A DNA stretch of 47,735 bases, taken from Actinobacteria bacterium UBA2286 (GTDB lineage: Bacteria > Actinomycetota > Coriobacteriia > Anaerosomatales > Anaerosomataceae). The position numbers and the translations under genes were made by a program. The notes below the pieces were generated by a model that saw nothing but the letters and a program-made list of their open reading frames with translations, did not search any database and had not been told where the DNA came from. Below, one piece after another: positions 17,762-26,587 of the stretch (positions within the stretch are counted from its first letter, which is position 1; every line of letters begins with the position of its first letter). The stretch lies in assembly GCA_002345925.1 (NCBI GenBank), contig DDWM01000065.1, forward strand, positions 1 to 47,735, read 5' to 3'.

Positions 17762-17806
17762 AAAAGTAAGCAACACGCACACCGACCCGTCCGTAGGTGC
17801 GGTGTT
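17762..17806 (-). terminator. Possible proS terminator
   Basis: A two-part stem, AACAC/GTGTT and CACC/GGTG with a small internal loop, spans 17772-17806 and overlaps the proS stop codon. TTTT follows six bases downstream on the minus strand. The distance to the U-run weakens the call. Confidence 0.35.
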
Positions 17807-19532
17807 ACAGCAGGTCGGCCGCCGCACTCCGTACCATCTCAGCGACGGTAGCGGCGGCATCAGCGATCGGAACCTCTATGCGCTCGCCCGTTGCACGGGT
17901 CTTGACCTCGACGATTCCTGCCGCCACGCCCTTCTTGCCGACGACGACCTGATACGGCCAGCCGATAAGATCAGCGTCGTTGAATTTCACACCGGCTCGC
18001 TCGTCACGGTCGTCGATCACAACCTCCACGCCGCCTGCGGCCAGCTCGCGCCAAATCTGCTCGGCTACCGGATAGACGACATCGTCGCCAACCGACAGCG
18101 GTACGACTGCGGCTTCAAGCGGCGCGATGGAGACGGGCCAGCTGATGCCAGATTCGTCTCCGTGCTGCTCGACCACTGCTGCAAGTGAGCGAGAGACTCC
18201 TACGCCGTAGCAGCCCATGAGGAATGGCTGTTCGGTGCCGTCTTCGGCGGTGAACGTTGCGCCCATCGCCTCCGAGTAGCGTGTGCCTAGCTGAAACACC
18301 TGCGAGACCTCGATGCCGCGGGCGCCTTTTAGCACGCCGCCGCACTCGGGGCAGCCGTCACCGGGCTGAGCGAGCACCAGGTCGGCCCAGATCTCGACCT
18401 CGAAGTCGCGGCCGGGCGATGCGCCGAAGAAGTGAAAGTCGTTTTCATTGGCGCCGATTCCCCAGGCGACCTCATCTTTCAGCGAGAGGTCAGCCACAAC
18501 GAGTGCACCTTCGGGAGGATTGACCGGTCCAAGCGAGCCCTTGGGAATGTCGAAGCGCTTGAAGTCGTCCTCATCGAGCAGCTCAAGCCCATTCACGACG
18601 CGATCGGCTTTGAGGGGGTTGAGATCGCGATCGCCGGGAACGCATAGGAATACGAGACGGCCTTCGGGCGTCTTGCCGGCCATCGTCTTGACCGTGTCAT
18701 GCTCGGCCACACCGAATGCCTCAGCAAGCTCGGCAATCGTGCGAATGTCGGGTGTGTGCACCTTTTCCATCGGACGCGCTTCGGTGATTTGCGGGTGTCT
18801 GGGCACGACGGCCTCGGCGGCCTCTTCGTTGGCAGCCCAGCCACATTCGCAGTAGACGAGAGCTGCTTCGCCGCTCTCGGCAAGCGCCATGAACTCGGTC
18901 GTGACCTTGCCGCCGATCTGGCCCGAATCGGCCGCAACAGGACGCCAATCGAGGCTCAGTCGATCGCAGATGCGACCGTACGCACGGGCCTGGTCGTCGT
19001 AGTGCTCTTGAAGTGACTCCTGCGTTGCGTGGAACGAGTACGCGTCCTTCATGATGAACTCGCGTCCCCGTAGCAGCCCGAAACGCGGACGCGCTTCGTC
19101 GCGGAACTTCATGTTGATCTGGTACAGAGAAAGCGGCAGGTCGCGGTAGCTGCGAACCTCATCGCGCACCAGGTCCGTGATGATCTCTTCGTGTGTGGGG
19201 CCGAGGCAGAAATCCCGCCCGCCGCGATCTTGGAGACGTGCAAGTTCAGGACCGTACAGCTCCCATCTGCCTGACTCATGCCAGAGCTCGGCCGGTTGCA
19301 CGATCGGGAGCATGAGCTCTTGGGAGCCGATAGCGTCCATTTCTTCTCGGACGATTTGCTCGATCTTGCGGATGGAGCGCCATGCCAGAGGCAAGAACGT
19401 GTAGATGCCAGCCGCCACCTTGCGAATCATGCCCGCACGCAAGAGAAGTCGGTGAGAGGAGATTTCTGCCTCTGACGGGTCTTCTTTGAGCGTGGGTGCG
19501 TACATGCTGGACATCTTCAGTGCGACTGCCAT
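17805..19532 (-). CDS. proS: Prolyl-tRNA synthetase (bacterial type with editing domain)
   Basis: A class II synthetase that charges tRNA-Pro. The 575-residue protein has motif 1 in the WRSIRKIEQIVREEM region, motif 2 FRDEARPRFGLLRGREFIMKD, motif 3 GCYGVGVSRSLAAVVEQ and the C-terminal anticodon-binding domain (VVIDDRDERAGVKFNDADL). The inserted editing (YbaK-like) domain at about 230-390 marks the bacterial form. The ATG at 19532 has GGGAG five bases upstream; ATGs at codons 7 and 10 are less favoured. It appears to be its own unit, between hairpins at 19561-19584 and 17772-17806. Confidence 0.97.
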   Translation of the reverse strand: MAVALKMSSMYAPTLKEDPSEAEISSHRLLLRAGMIRKVAAGIYTFLPLAWRSIRKIEQIVREEMDAIGSQELMLPIVQPAELWHESGRWELYGPELARLQDRGGRDFCLGPTHEEIITDLVRDEVRSYRDLPLSLYQINMKFRDEARPRFGLLRGREFIMKDAYSFHATQESLQEHYDDQARAYGRICDRLSLDWRPVAADSGQIGGKVTTEFMALAESGEAALVYCECGWAANEEAAEAVVPRHPQITEARPMEKVHTPDIRTIAELAEAFGVAEHDTVKTMAGKTPEGRLVFLCVPGDRDLNPLKADRVVNGLELLDEDDFKRFDIPKGSLGPVNPPEGALVVADLSLKDEVAWGIGANENDFHFFGASPGRDFEVEIWADLVLAQPGDGCPECGGVLKGARGIEVSQVFQLGTRYSEAMGATFTAEDGTEQPFLMGCYGVGVSRSLAAVVEQHGDESGISWPVSIAPLEAAVVPLSVGDDVVYPVAEQIWRELAAGGVEVVIDDRDERAGVKFNDADLIGWPYQVVVGKKGVAAGIVEVKTRATGERIEVPIADAAATVAEMVRSAAADLL

Positions 19533-19560
19533 GAGTGCTCCCTTGCCGGTGATAGCGAAC

Positions 19561-19584
19561 GGGCGCCGGGACGTCCCGGCGCCC
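19561..19584 (-). terminator. Perfect GC-rich palindrome between the Rossmann gene and proS
   Basis: A 24-base perfect palindrome with half-site GGGCGCCGGGAC, 20 bases after the stop of the Rossmann-fold gene. There is no U-tract. It may end that transcript or protect its 3' end. Confidence 0.5.
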
Positions 19585-19604
19585 GGTACGGTCGTGCGAA
19601 ATGC

Positions 19605-19994
19605 TTAGCCGATGCCGTGGTCGTCCGGGTGGAACGACTCGACGAGCTCCTGGCTGTTCTGGATGATGCTGATGAAGAGCCGGGCTACAACATCCTGAAG
19701 GATGATGGTGTGACGGTTGCCCTGAGCCTGGAATGCGTCCTTCAGTGCAGGCTTGACCGAAGGGTCACCGCTGACTTCGATGATGACATCGATCTCGGAC
19801 GCCTTTGCTGCGAGAACGTCAGCATGCTCGGTGAAGAAGATGCCCTTCTCCTGCGCGAGTTTTGCACCGGGGCTGGAGGCATCGCGATCCGCGACGCCGA
19901 TGACCTCGATGAACGGGCGCTTCAGGAAGTCCTCAAAGAGCGGCAGAGCAGTTCGTCCCCCGCCGACGATCGCAACTTTGACCATGTCCCCCAT
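19605..19994 (-). CDS. Small Rossmann-fold protein of unknown function
   Basis: A 129-residue protein from an ATG at 19994 with a strong ribosome binding site (GGAGGGAG). It opens with a dinucleotide-binding-like strand-loop (VKVAIVGGGRTALPL), then EVIGVADRDASSPGAKLA, GIFFTEHADVL and DVIIEVSGDP. That is the N-terminal NAD(P)-binding pattern of Gfo/Idh-type dehydrogenases, but no catalytic domain follows; the end is acidic and His-rich (ESFHPDDHGIG). Similar isolated domains occur fused to sensor kinases in other anaerobes, from memory. A ligand- or redox-sensing role is possible. I do not recognise a named family. It lies between ispG and proS with its own promoter and a downstream palindrome, so it may be a single-gene unit. 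Confidence 0.8.
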   Translation of the reverse strand: MGDMVKVAIVGGGRTALPLFEDFLKRPFIEVIGVADRDASSPGAKLAQEKGIFFTEHADVLAAKASEIDVIIEVSGDPSVKPALKDAFQAQGNRHTIILQDVVARLFISIIQNSQELVESFHPDDHGIG

Positions 19995-20033
19995 TGTTGA
20001 CTCCCTCCAGCAATCTCCGGCTGTACCGCTAGC

Positions 20034-20042
20034 AGGATAGCA
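20034..20042 (-). promoter_or_regulatory. Possible extended -10 promoter for the Rossmann gene
   Basis: Minus-strand TGCTATCCT resembles the rpsO box TGCTATACT and the rimP box TGCTAGAAT, and lies about 40 bases upstream of the ATG at 19994. No clear -35 box is seen. Confidence 0.35.
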
Positions 20043-20073
20043 GTCCTCGGGGGCGCGTGCCACGCGATGCGCG

Positions 20074-21150
20074 CTACTTCTCGGTAGCCCTCAGCTCGAG
20101 GTCAAGCGCCTCAACCTCTGCCATGAGCGCATCGACGATTTCGGACTCAGGGACCTTGCGGATGACTTCGCCGTGCCTGAAAAGCAGCCCGACCCCTTTA
20201 CCCGAGGCCACACCTACATCCGCGTCCCGTGCCTCGCCCGGGCCGTTGACCGCGCACCCCATGACGGCGACCTTCACCGGCGTGCGCATGGTCCGAAGAC
20301 GACGCTCGACCTCCTGCGCGATAGGCACCATATCGACCTCGCAGCGACCACACGTAGGGCAGCTTACAAGTTCCGGGCCACGCCGCCTGATGTCGAGCGC
20401 CGAGAGGATCTCCCAGCCCACGACTACCTCTTCGGCAGGGTCCGCAGTGAGCGAGACGCGCAGGGTGTCGCCGATTCCCTCGGCAAGCAAAACGCCCAGG
20501 CCTACCGATGACTTCACTGTTCCAGAGAGGCTCGTGCCTGCCTCTGTGACCCCGATGTGCAGCGGGTATGGCAGCTCGTTAGCGAGCAATCGGTACGCTT
20601 CTATCGTGGAGCTCACAGAGGACGCCTTAGCCGAGACGACGATGTCCTCAAAGCCAAGGCCGGAGATGTGTTCGCAGTATGAGACGGCGCTCGCGAAGAG
20701 CTTCTGCGCAAGCGGCCAGTCGCGGTCCTGGTAATCTGCGGCCAGTGAGCCGGCGTTCACGCCGATACGGACGGGGATCCCGGCGATGCCGGCGGCCTCG
20801 ATCACAGCGTCGACACGATCCAGCGACCCGATGTTGCCCGGATTGATGCGAAGCTTCGCCGCGCCGAGACGAGTCGCCTCGATCGCGAGCCGATGGTCGA
20901 AGTGAATGTCAGCCACGACCGGGAGCGGGGACGCGGCGCATATCTCGGCGAATCCGGGAAGCGCATCCGCATGCGGAATCGCAACCCGCACGATTTCGCA
21001 GCCAGCCTCGGCCAGCCTATCGATTTGGGCGAGCGTTGCCGCGGGATTGCGAGTGTCGGTGTTAGTCATCGACTGAACGGCAATGGGCGAATCACCGCCC
21101 ACTGTGACCGCGCCAACAGCGACTTCTCGTGTCCGTCGACGTGAGATCAT
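20074..21150 (-). CDS. ispG: 4-hydroxy-3-methylbut-2-en-1-yl diphosphate synthase (flavodoxin/ferredoxin)
   Basis: IspG (GcpE) is the iron-sulfur enzyme of the MEP isoprenoid pathway that converts MEcPP to HMBPP. The 358-residue protein starts with the TIM-barrel part (IAVQSMTNTDTRN, EIVRVAIP, KLRINPGNIG) and ends with the cluster-binding part: SCPTCGRC (Cys ligands) and GCAVNGPGEARDADVG (third Cys and the Glu ligand). Length fits the short bacterial form. It follows rseP by 25 bases in the dxr-rseP-ispG arrangement common in Actinobacteria. Confidence 0.97.
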   Translation of the reverse strand: MISRRRTREVAVGAVTVGGDSPIAVQSMTNTDTRNPAATLAQIDRLAEAGCEIVRVAIPHADALPGFAEICAASPLPVVADIHFDHRLAIEATRLGAAKLRINPGNIGSLDRVDAVIEAAGIAGIPVRIGVNAGSLAADYQDRDWPLAQKLFASAVSYCEHISGLGFEDIVVSAKASSVSSTIEAYRLLANELPYPLHIGVTEAGTSLSGTVKSSVGLGVLLAEGIGDTLRVSLTADPAEEVVVGWEILSALDIRRRGPELVSCPTCGRCEVDMVPIAQEVERRLRTMRTPVKVAVMGCAVNGPGEARDADVGVASGKGVGLLFRHGEVIRKVPESEIVDALMAEVEALDLELRATEK

Positions 21151-21175
21151 CGTGCCTCCCCCGTTGTTAAGTCCG

Positions 21176-22429
21176 CTACTGAACGAGTCGTGCGACGTCG
21201 GCGTACATGAGATATCCGATCAAGGAGAAGAGCAGAATCGCACCGGCTGCGCTCAGGCCCAGAGAGAGTCGCCTGCCGAACGGACGACCGGCAATGCGCT
21301 CGATGATCTCAAGCGCGATCTTTCCTCCATCGAGCGGCGGTATCGGCAAGATGTTCATGACGCCGAGCGAAAGTGACAGCAGCGCGATCAGCCACGCGTA
21401 GTCCAATGCTCCAGCTTTGGCGGCGTCGGCAGCCATGACGCTGATGCCGACGATACCGCGGGATTGCTGCACTGACTCTGAGAACGTGGACGGATTGAAG
21501 AAGTTCACGATGGCACCAAACACCATCCCGGTGAATATGAATGCCTGGCCGGCGGCGCGTGCGACAGAGTAGCGCACCTTCTCAACGCCGGGACTTACGC
21601 CGAGGAAGCCGTGCCCGTCCCTTTCGCCTAGCGTCACGGTAAGCGTGCGTGCAACATCGTTGCTTGTCACGCCGATCGCGATACTGTCGCCGGGGCTTGT
21701 CTTCCCCATCGTGGCAAGGAACTCGTCCCACGAGCTGATCTTGGTGCCGTCCAGAGACACGAGCTGGTCGCCAGCGAGCAGTCCTGCAGCGGCAGCGGGT
21801 GAATCGGGTTGCACCGTCGCGAACTGCATCGAGGCCTGATAGGTTCCAAAGACCGATAGCACGATCGTGAAGGTCAGAATCGCAGTCAGTAGGTTGACCG
21901 CCACACCGGAAACCAAGACGACGATGCGCTTCCAGGTCTTCAGGCCGCGATACGTTATCGAGCGCGCTGCATCGATCATCTCTTTGGCATCTGCGTCGCG
22001 ATCCACGGTGGCGACGGGCTCGAAAGCAGTCGCGTCGACGGCAACGATAGCAGCCCAGTCCTCGAGAGTCGTGAGTAGCGCAGCAGCTCGCTCGCGAGGA
22101 ACCATCAGCACGCGGGACAGATCGGCTGCGTCCATGCGTCCGGCCGTCGCGATCGCGCGGAGCGCAGGCCCAAGCAGTTCGTCCTCAACACCTGGCTCCA
22201 TGCCCGCAATGCGAACATATCCGCCGAGCGGTATCGCTGTGATTCCCCAGGTCATGTTCTTGGTCTGGAGGCGCAGCGCCGGACCGGGAAGGCCGATCAT
22301 GAACTCGTGGACCTTCACGCCGAAAGCGCGAGCCGCGAGGAAGTGGCCGCCTTCATGCAACACGACAAGAATCGAGAATGTGAGAATTCCCCAGAATACG
22401 ACGTTGATACTCCCGAGAGCAGCGCTCAT
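21176..22429 (-). CDS. rseP: RseP-type M50 site-2 protease with an inserted winged-helix-like segment
   Basis: An intramembrane zinc protease of 417 residues. HEGGH at 25-29 lies in the first membrane helix, GGYVR follows at 69-73, a PDZ domain covers about 202-280, and NILPIPPLDGG at 359-369 supplies the third metal ligand. More membrane helices lie at about 172-195, 295-312, 343-361 and 388-410. Unusual is a soluble insertion at about 82-146, between GGYVR and the second membrane helix: two helices, an RERAAALL-type third helix and a beta-wing-like tail (AAIVAVDATAFEPVATVD). It resembles a winged helix. The family cleaves anti-sigma factors and signal peptides; its target here is unknown. 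Confidence 0.93.
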   Translation of the reverse strand: MSAALGSINVVFWGILTFSILVVLHEGGHFLAARAFGVKVHEFMIGLPGPALRLQTKNMTWGITAIPLGGYVRIAGMEPGVEDELLGPALRAIATAGRMDAADLSRVLMVPRERAAALLTTLEDWAAIVAVDATAFEPVATVDRDADAKEMIDAARSITYRGLKTWKRIVVLVSGVAVNLLTAILTFTIVLSVFGTYQASMQFATVQPDSPAAAAGLLAGDQLVSLDGTKISSWDEFLATMGKTSPGDSIAIGVTSNDVARTLTVTLGERDGHGFLGVSPGVEKVRYSVARAAGQAFIFTGMVFGAIVNFFNPSTFSESVQQSRGIVGISVMAADAAKAGALDYAWLIALLSLSLGVMNILPIPPLDGGKIALEIIERIAGRPFGRRLSLGLSAAGAILLFSLIGYLMYADVARLVQ

Positions 22430-22497
22430 CCGGTCAACCTTCCTTCTTCTCGGTCATAGCTTCCCTCTTGGCGAGCAAACGCCGCGCCACGAAGAAG

Positions 22498-23643
22498 CTA
22501 GAGTGTTTCGCGTGCCTTGGCCCGAGCCCATTCGTCGACGGACTCAACTTGCTCAATGCTCTCGAGAGCCTGTCGCTCGTGAGCGTTCATGACGGCTTCC
22601 ACAGCGCGAGGGATGTCCATGAAGCCGGTCTCTCCGCTGAGGAATGCTGCAACAGCGACTTCGTTTGCTGCATTCATCGCGGCTGGCATGGTGCCGGCGA
22701 TACGTCCTGCCTCCAGCGCCAGAGTGAGCGCAGGAAAGGCATCGTAGTCAGGCTCCTCAAAGTCGAGCGTGCCGAGAGTAGCAAAGTCCACAGGAGGCAC
22801 CGGAGCTCCCCAGCGATCAGGGTGGCTCAATGCGTATTGGATCGGAATGCGCATATCAGTGGCGCCGAGATGAGCCTTGACCGATCCGTCCGCGAATTCG
22901 ACCATCGAGTGAACACAGGACTGCGGGTGCACGACGATCTTGATCGTGTCGTAATCGACTCCGAAGAGGTGTCGCGCCTCGATAGCCTCCAGACCCTTGT
23001 TCATTAGCGTTGAGGAGTCGATCGTGATCTTCGGTCCCATGGTCCACCGCGGGTGCGCGAGGGCTTCAGCGACGGTCACGCTTGCAAGCGATGCGCGGTC
23101 TCGTCCACGGAAGGGGCCGCCGGAGGCAGTCAGCCAGATGCGGGAGACGCTCTTGGCAGGTTCTCCGAGAAGACACTGGAAGATCGCAGAGTGCTCGCTG
23201 TCAACGGGAATGATGGCGTTAGGGTACGTGGCCAGGGCCATGACAAGCTCCCCGCCTACGACCAGGGACTCCTTGTTGGCGAGCGCCAGCCGCTTTTCGC
23301 TCTTGAGGGTCGCTACCGATGCACGCAGTCCTGCAGCGCCAACGAGGGCATTCAAGACCAGGTCGACCTCGGGCAGCGTGGCAAGCTCAACTACCGCCTC
23401 GGCACCACTGGTGACTTTCGCACCCGGCAACGCGCTTGCCAGCCCCGCTTCGAGCGCCGCGTCGGCGATTGCGACATGCTTCACGTTGAAGTGATTGGCC
23501 TGTTGGCCGAGTGCTGCAGCGTTTACTCCGGCAGCGAGCGCAACGACCTCGATCAGCTCAGGGAACCTAGAGGCGACATCGAGTGCCTGACGCCCGATCG
23601 AGCCGGTTGAGCCGAGGATAGCGATGCGCAGGCGGGAACTCAT
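22498..23643 (-). CDS. dxr: 1-deoxy-D-xylulose 5-phosphate reductoisomerase
   Basis: Dxr converts DXP to MEP, the committed step of the MEP pathway, using NADPH. The 381-residue protein opens with the GSTGSIG nucleotide loop and has NKESLVVGGEL, PVDSEHSAIFQCL, LTASGGPFRGR, the metal-binding region ALAHPRWTMGPKITIDSSTL, and HPQSCVHSMVEF. The ATG at 23643 overlaps the cdsA stop as ATGA; the longer frame upstream lies within cdsA and is not used. Confidence 0.97.
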   Translation of the reverse strand: MSSRLRIAILGSTGSIGRQALDVASRFPELIEVVALAAGVNAAALGQQANHFNVKHVAIADAALEAGLASALPGAKVTSGAEAVVELATLPEVDLVLNALVGAAGLRASVATLKSEKRLALANKESLVVGGELVMALATYPNAIIPVDSEHSAIFQCLLGEPAKSVSRIWLTASGGPFRGRDRASLASVTVAEALAHPRWTMGPKITIDSSTLMNKGLEAIEARHLFGVDYDTIKIVVHPQSCVHSMVEFADGSVKAHLGATDMRIPIQYALSHPDRWGAPVPPVDFATLGTLDFEEPDYDAFPALTLALEAGRIAGTMPAAMNAANEVAVAAFLSGETGFMDIPRAVEAVMNAHERQALESIEQVESVDEWARAKARETL

Positions 23644-24470
23644 CGGGCACCTGCAAGCACGAGCATGTGGTACGTAACGATTGCGACCAGGATCATGCTG
23701 TCGAATCGGTCCAGGAATCCCCCATGACCGGGCAGCCATCCACTCGAGTCTTTCATAAGCGCCTCGCGCTTCAGGCGTGACTCGGCAAGATCGCCGACGA
23801 CGGCCGCAACTGAGGCCGCGAGACCCACTGTGATGAGCCATGCAAGAGAGAGTCCGGTATCAGCTATGTAGTAGACCGCCGCCCAGATTAACGTCGTGAA
23901 CAGCGTCCCCGCGATGAACCCCTCCCATGACTTCTTTGGGGAGATATGGGGTGCCATGCGGTGCTTGCCGAGAGATGAGCCGATCAGGTACGCGAAGGTG
24001 TCGTTGGCCCACACTGCTGCAACCGTTGCGATTGCGAGCTCGGTGCCTGCGTCGAGCTCCCTGATGAGTACGAGGTGCGCGAGGGTGAATCCCACATACA
24101 CGGCACCGAACACGGTAACAGCGGTATCAGTGGCGCGAACCTGTGGGAACGTGATGTGCCACATGAGTGACGCGATAACGAGTGCACTCATGACGATCGT
24201 CAGCCCGTACGGACCATACAGGGAAGCGGCAAACGGCATGGCCGCTACCGCCACGAGGCCAAAGAGCTCGTTGGGCAGGCGGCGCTCCCGACGGAGGATC
24301 GAGTAGAACTCGGCGGCGGCAGCCACGGCTACGAACGCAACCACCACGGCTAGGCCAAGTGGCCCGCCGAACACGATGCTGCCGAGGAAGGCGACGCCGA
24401 TGGCTAGCGCCGTGGACAGGCGAAGCCAGAAGTCCTTCAGAGTCCTGGGTTTCATGGGTTGGTCGGTCAC
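23640..24470 (-). CDS. cdsA: Phosphatidate cytidylyltransferase (CDP-diglyceride synthase)
   Basis: CdsA makes CDP-diacylglycerol from phosphatidate and CTP for phospholipid synthesis. The 276-residue protein is very hydrophobic with seven or eight membrane segments and ends with the family signature SRLKREALMKDSSGWLPGHG followed by GFLDRFDS. The start is GTG immediately after the uppS stop; a Met six codons in is a possible alternative. It overlaps dxr by four bases. Confidence 0.95.
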   Translation of the reverse strand: MTDQPMKPRTLKDFWLRLSTALAIGVAFLGSIVFGGPLGLAVVVAFVAVAAAAEFYSILRRERRLPNELFGLVAVAAMPFAASLYGPYGLTIVMSALVIASLMWHITFPQVRATDTAVTVFGAVYVGFTLAHLVLIRELDAGTELAIATVAAVWANDTFAYLIGSSLGKHRMAPHISPKKSWEGFIAGTLFTTLIWAAVYYIADTGLSLAWLITVGLAASVAAVVGDLAESRLKREALMKDSSGWLPGHGGFLDRFDSMILVAIVTYHMLVLAGAR

Positions 24471-25247
24471 TCAGCGTCCTCCGAAGCGTCGTTCGCGGCG
24501 CTGAAAATCAATCAGCGCACGAAGAAGGTCGTGTCGCGTGAAATCCGGCCAGAGCACGGCCGTCACCCACAGCTCGCTATAAGCGATTTGCCAGAGCAAG
24601 AAGTTGGAGATGCGCATCTCCCCGCTCGTCCTGATTACAAGATCCGGGTCTGGTATCCCCTTGGTGTAGAGGCGCTCGGCGATGCTATCTTCGTCTATCG
24701 ACGTTGCGTCGAGCCGGCCAGCTATCACATCCTGCGTGACCGCTCTGACCGCATCGGCGATCTCGGTACGACCGCCGTAGTTAAGAGCCACAACAAACGT
24801 GAGTCGGGTGTTCTCGGCGGTCTTCTCCTCTGTGCGGCGAAACGCAGCCATCGTCTCGGAGGGCACGACGTCGTCCTTGCCGATAACGCGAACTCTGATG
24901 CCGAGCTTCTGCAGAGAATCGAGTTCTCGCTCCAAGACCTCTACGAAGAGCCGCATGAGGGTGTTGACCTCTTCAGCCGGGCGGCTCCAGTTCTCACTTG
25001 AGAACGAGTAGACGGTCAGGTACTCGATACCTAGCTCAATGGCGGCAGAGAGAACCTCTCGTACCGCTTTGACTCCAGCACGATGGCCCGCTGCACGCGG
25101 AAGGCCACGCTTGGATGCCCAGCGTCCGTTGCCGTCCATGATTAGCGCAACGTGCCGGGGCACGGCGTCCAGGTTGAGGTCGCCGAGCAGTTCACGGTCA
25201 CGCTTTGAGGAGAAGAATCTCTCAAGAGAAGAACGGTCTGCGGGCAC
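24471..25247 (-). CDS. uppS: Isoprenyl (undecaprenyl) diphosphate synthase
   Basis: A cis-prenyltransferase that builds the C55 lipid carrier for wall synthesis (actinobacterial homologues can make other chain lengths). The 258-residue protein has MDGNGRWASKRGLPRAAGH, VYSFSSENWSRP, LNYGGRTEI and the C-terminal RTSGEMRISNFLLWQIAYSE. The start is GTG five bases after the frr stop. With dxr, ispG and cdsA it forms a lipid-precursor block. Confidence 0.96.
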   Translation of the reverse strand: MPADRSSLERFFSSKRDRELLGDLNLDAVPRHVALIMDGNGRWASKRGLPRAAGHRAGVKAVREVLSAAIELGIEYLTVYSFSSENWSRPAEEVNTLMRLFVEVLERELDSLQKLGIRVRVIGKDDVVPSETMAAFRRTEEKTAENTRLTFVVALNYGGRTEIADAVRAVTQDVIAGRLDATSIDEDSIAERLYTKGIPDPDLVIRTSGEMRISNFLLWQIAYSELWVTAVLWPDFTRHDLLRALIDFQRRERRFGGR

Positions 25248-25252
25248 TGTGC

Positions 25253-25810
25253 CTAGACCTCCATGATCTCCAGCTCTTTGCGCTTGAGCATCTCGTCGAT
25301 CTCTTTGATATGCGAGTCTGTGGCCTTCTGCACCTCGGCTTCGAAGCGACGCAGCTCATCCTGCGAGATCTCGGCGTCCTTCTCTTCCTTCTTAAGGTGG
25401 TCGTTCACGTCACGACGGATGTTGCGCACTGCGACGCGGCTCTCTTCGGCATAGGTGCGACAGAGTTTCGCGAGGTCTTTGCGACGTTCTTCGGTAAGTG
25501 GCGGAAATGGCAGTCGGATGACCTGACCATCATTGCCCGGATTCAAGCCGAGGTCAGACGCCTGAATGGCCTTCTCAATTGCTCCGAGCGCGGTCTTGTC
25601 GTACGGGCTGATTACGAGCATCTGCGCCTCGGGCACGCTCACCGACGCTATTTGCAGGAGCGGAGTAGGAGTGCCGTAGTACTCAATGACGATCTTCTCG
25701 AGGAGCGATCCGGACGCACGGCCTGTGCGTACGCTCGCGAACTCGTGGGCTAGCGCCTTCAGCGCCTTGTCCATGTGATCTACGGCCTCAGACAGGTTCT
25801 TTGCGCCCAT
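25253..25810 (-). CDS. frr: Ribosome recycling factor
   Basis: RRF splits post-termination ribosomes with EF-G. The 185-residue protein has the expected MDKALKALAHEFASVRTGRA helix, YYGTPTPLLQIASVSVPE, PPLTEERRKDLAKL and the C-terminal helix ending KRKELEIMEV. The ATG shares its A with the pyrH stop (TGATG), so translation is coupled. Confidence 0.98.
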   Translation of the reverse strand: MGAKNLSEAVDHMDKALKALAHEFASVRTGRASGSLLEKIVIEYYGTPTPLLQIASVSVPEAQMLVISPYDKTALGAIEKAIQASDLGLNPGNDGQVIRLPFPPLTEERRKDLAKLCRTYAEESRVAVRNIRRDVNDHLKKEEKDAEISQDELRRFEAEVQKATDSHIKEIDEMLKRKELEIMEV

Positions 25811-26532
25811 CAGTTCCCTCCTCTGACTATTGTGCCCACGCGCTCGCCGTTCAATGCTCGAGCGATGTTGCCCGGCTTGTCCATATTGAACACGATGATA
25901 GGCAGGTTGTTATCCATGCACAGCGATATCGCTGTGTTGTCCATGACTGCGAGACCACGGCTGAGCACTTCGATGTACGGCAGCTCATCAAATCTCACGG
26001 CATCAGGATGCGTGACTGGATCAGCGTCATATACGCCGTCCACCTTCGTTGCCTTCATGATGCAGTCCGCGCCGATTTCGAGTGCACGCAAAGCGGCAGT
26101 GGTATCAGTGGTGAAATACGGGTTGCCGGTGCCAGCTGCAAAGATCACAACGCGACCCTTCTCAAGGTGACGAATGGCTCGGCGGCGAATGTACGGCTCT
26201 GCTACTGACTGCATGTCGATAGCCGACATGACCCGCGTGTAGATGTCACAGCGCTCAAGCGCATCCTGAAGTGCGAGCGCATTCATGACAGTGGCAAGCA
26301 TGCCCATGTAGTCGGCCTGGGCGCGGTCCATACCCTTTGCCGAGGCGGCAAGACCCCTGAAGATGTTTCCCCCGCCGACGACGATAGCGATCTCGACGCG
26401 GTTCGCGAGGACAGACTTGATTTGCTCAGCAAGTGAATCAAGGATCTTCGGGTCGATGCCGTAACCGGCATCACCGATCAGCGCCTCGCCGGACAGTTTC
26501 AGCAGCACGCGCTTGAAGTGATACCCGCCCAT
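25810..26532 (-). CDS. pyrH: UMP kinase
   Basis: PyrH phosphorylates UMP to UDP and is hexameric in bacteria. From the ATG at 26532, with GAGGGAGGG just upstream, the protein has 240 residues: KRVLLKLSGEAL, VVGGGNIFRG, the DYMGMLATVMNALALQDALE segment, GTGNPYFTTDTTAALRA and TKVDGVYDADP. An upstream extension of the frame runs into the leader hairpin and is ignored. It heads the pyrH-frr-uppS-cdsA-dxr-rseP-ispG run. Confidence 0.97.
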   Translation of the reverse strand: MGGYHFKRVLLKLSGEALIGDAGYGIDPKILDSLAEQIKSVLANRVEIAIVVGGGNIFRGLAASAKGMDRAQADYMGMLATVMNALALQDALERCDIYTRVMSAIDMQSVAEPYIRRRAIRHLEKGRVVIFAAGTGNPYFTTDTTAALRALEIGADCIMKATKVDGVYDADPVTHPDAVRFDELPYIEVLSRGLAVMDNTAISLCMDNNLPIIVFNMDKPGNIARALNGERVGTIVRGGN

Positions 26533-26554
26533 GACCCTCCCTCTCAGTGACAGC

Positions 26555-26579
26555 GAAAAACACGGCGCTGAAGCGCCGG
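26555..26579 (-). terminator. Intrinsic-type terminator in the pyrH leader
   Basis: CGGCGC (26563-26568) / GCGCCG (26573-26578) with a 4-base loop is followed on the minus strand by TGTTTTT. It is one of the few hairpins in the window with a real U-run. It lies between a -10-like TAGAAT (26588-26593) and the pyrH start, so it is either the second terminator of rpsB-tsf or an attenuator of pyrH. Confidence 0.55.
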
Positions 26580-26587
26580 ACAATGTG

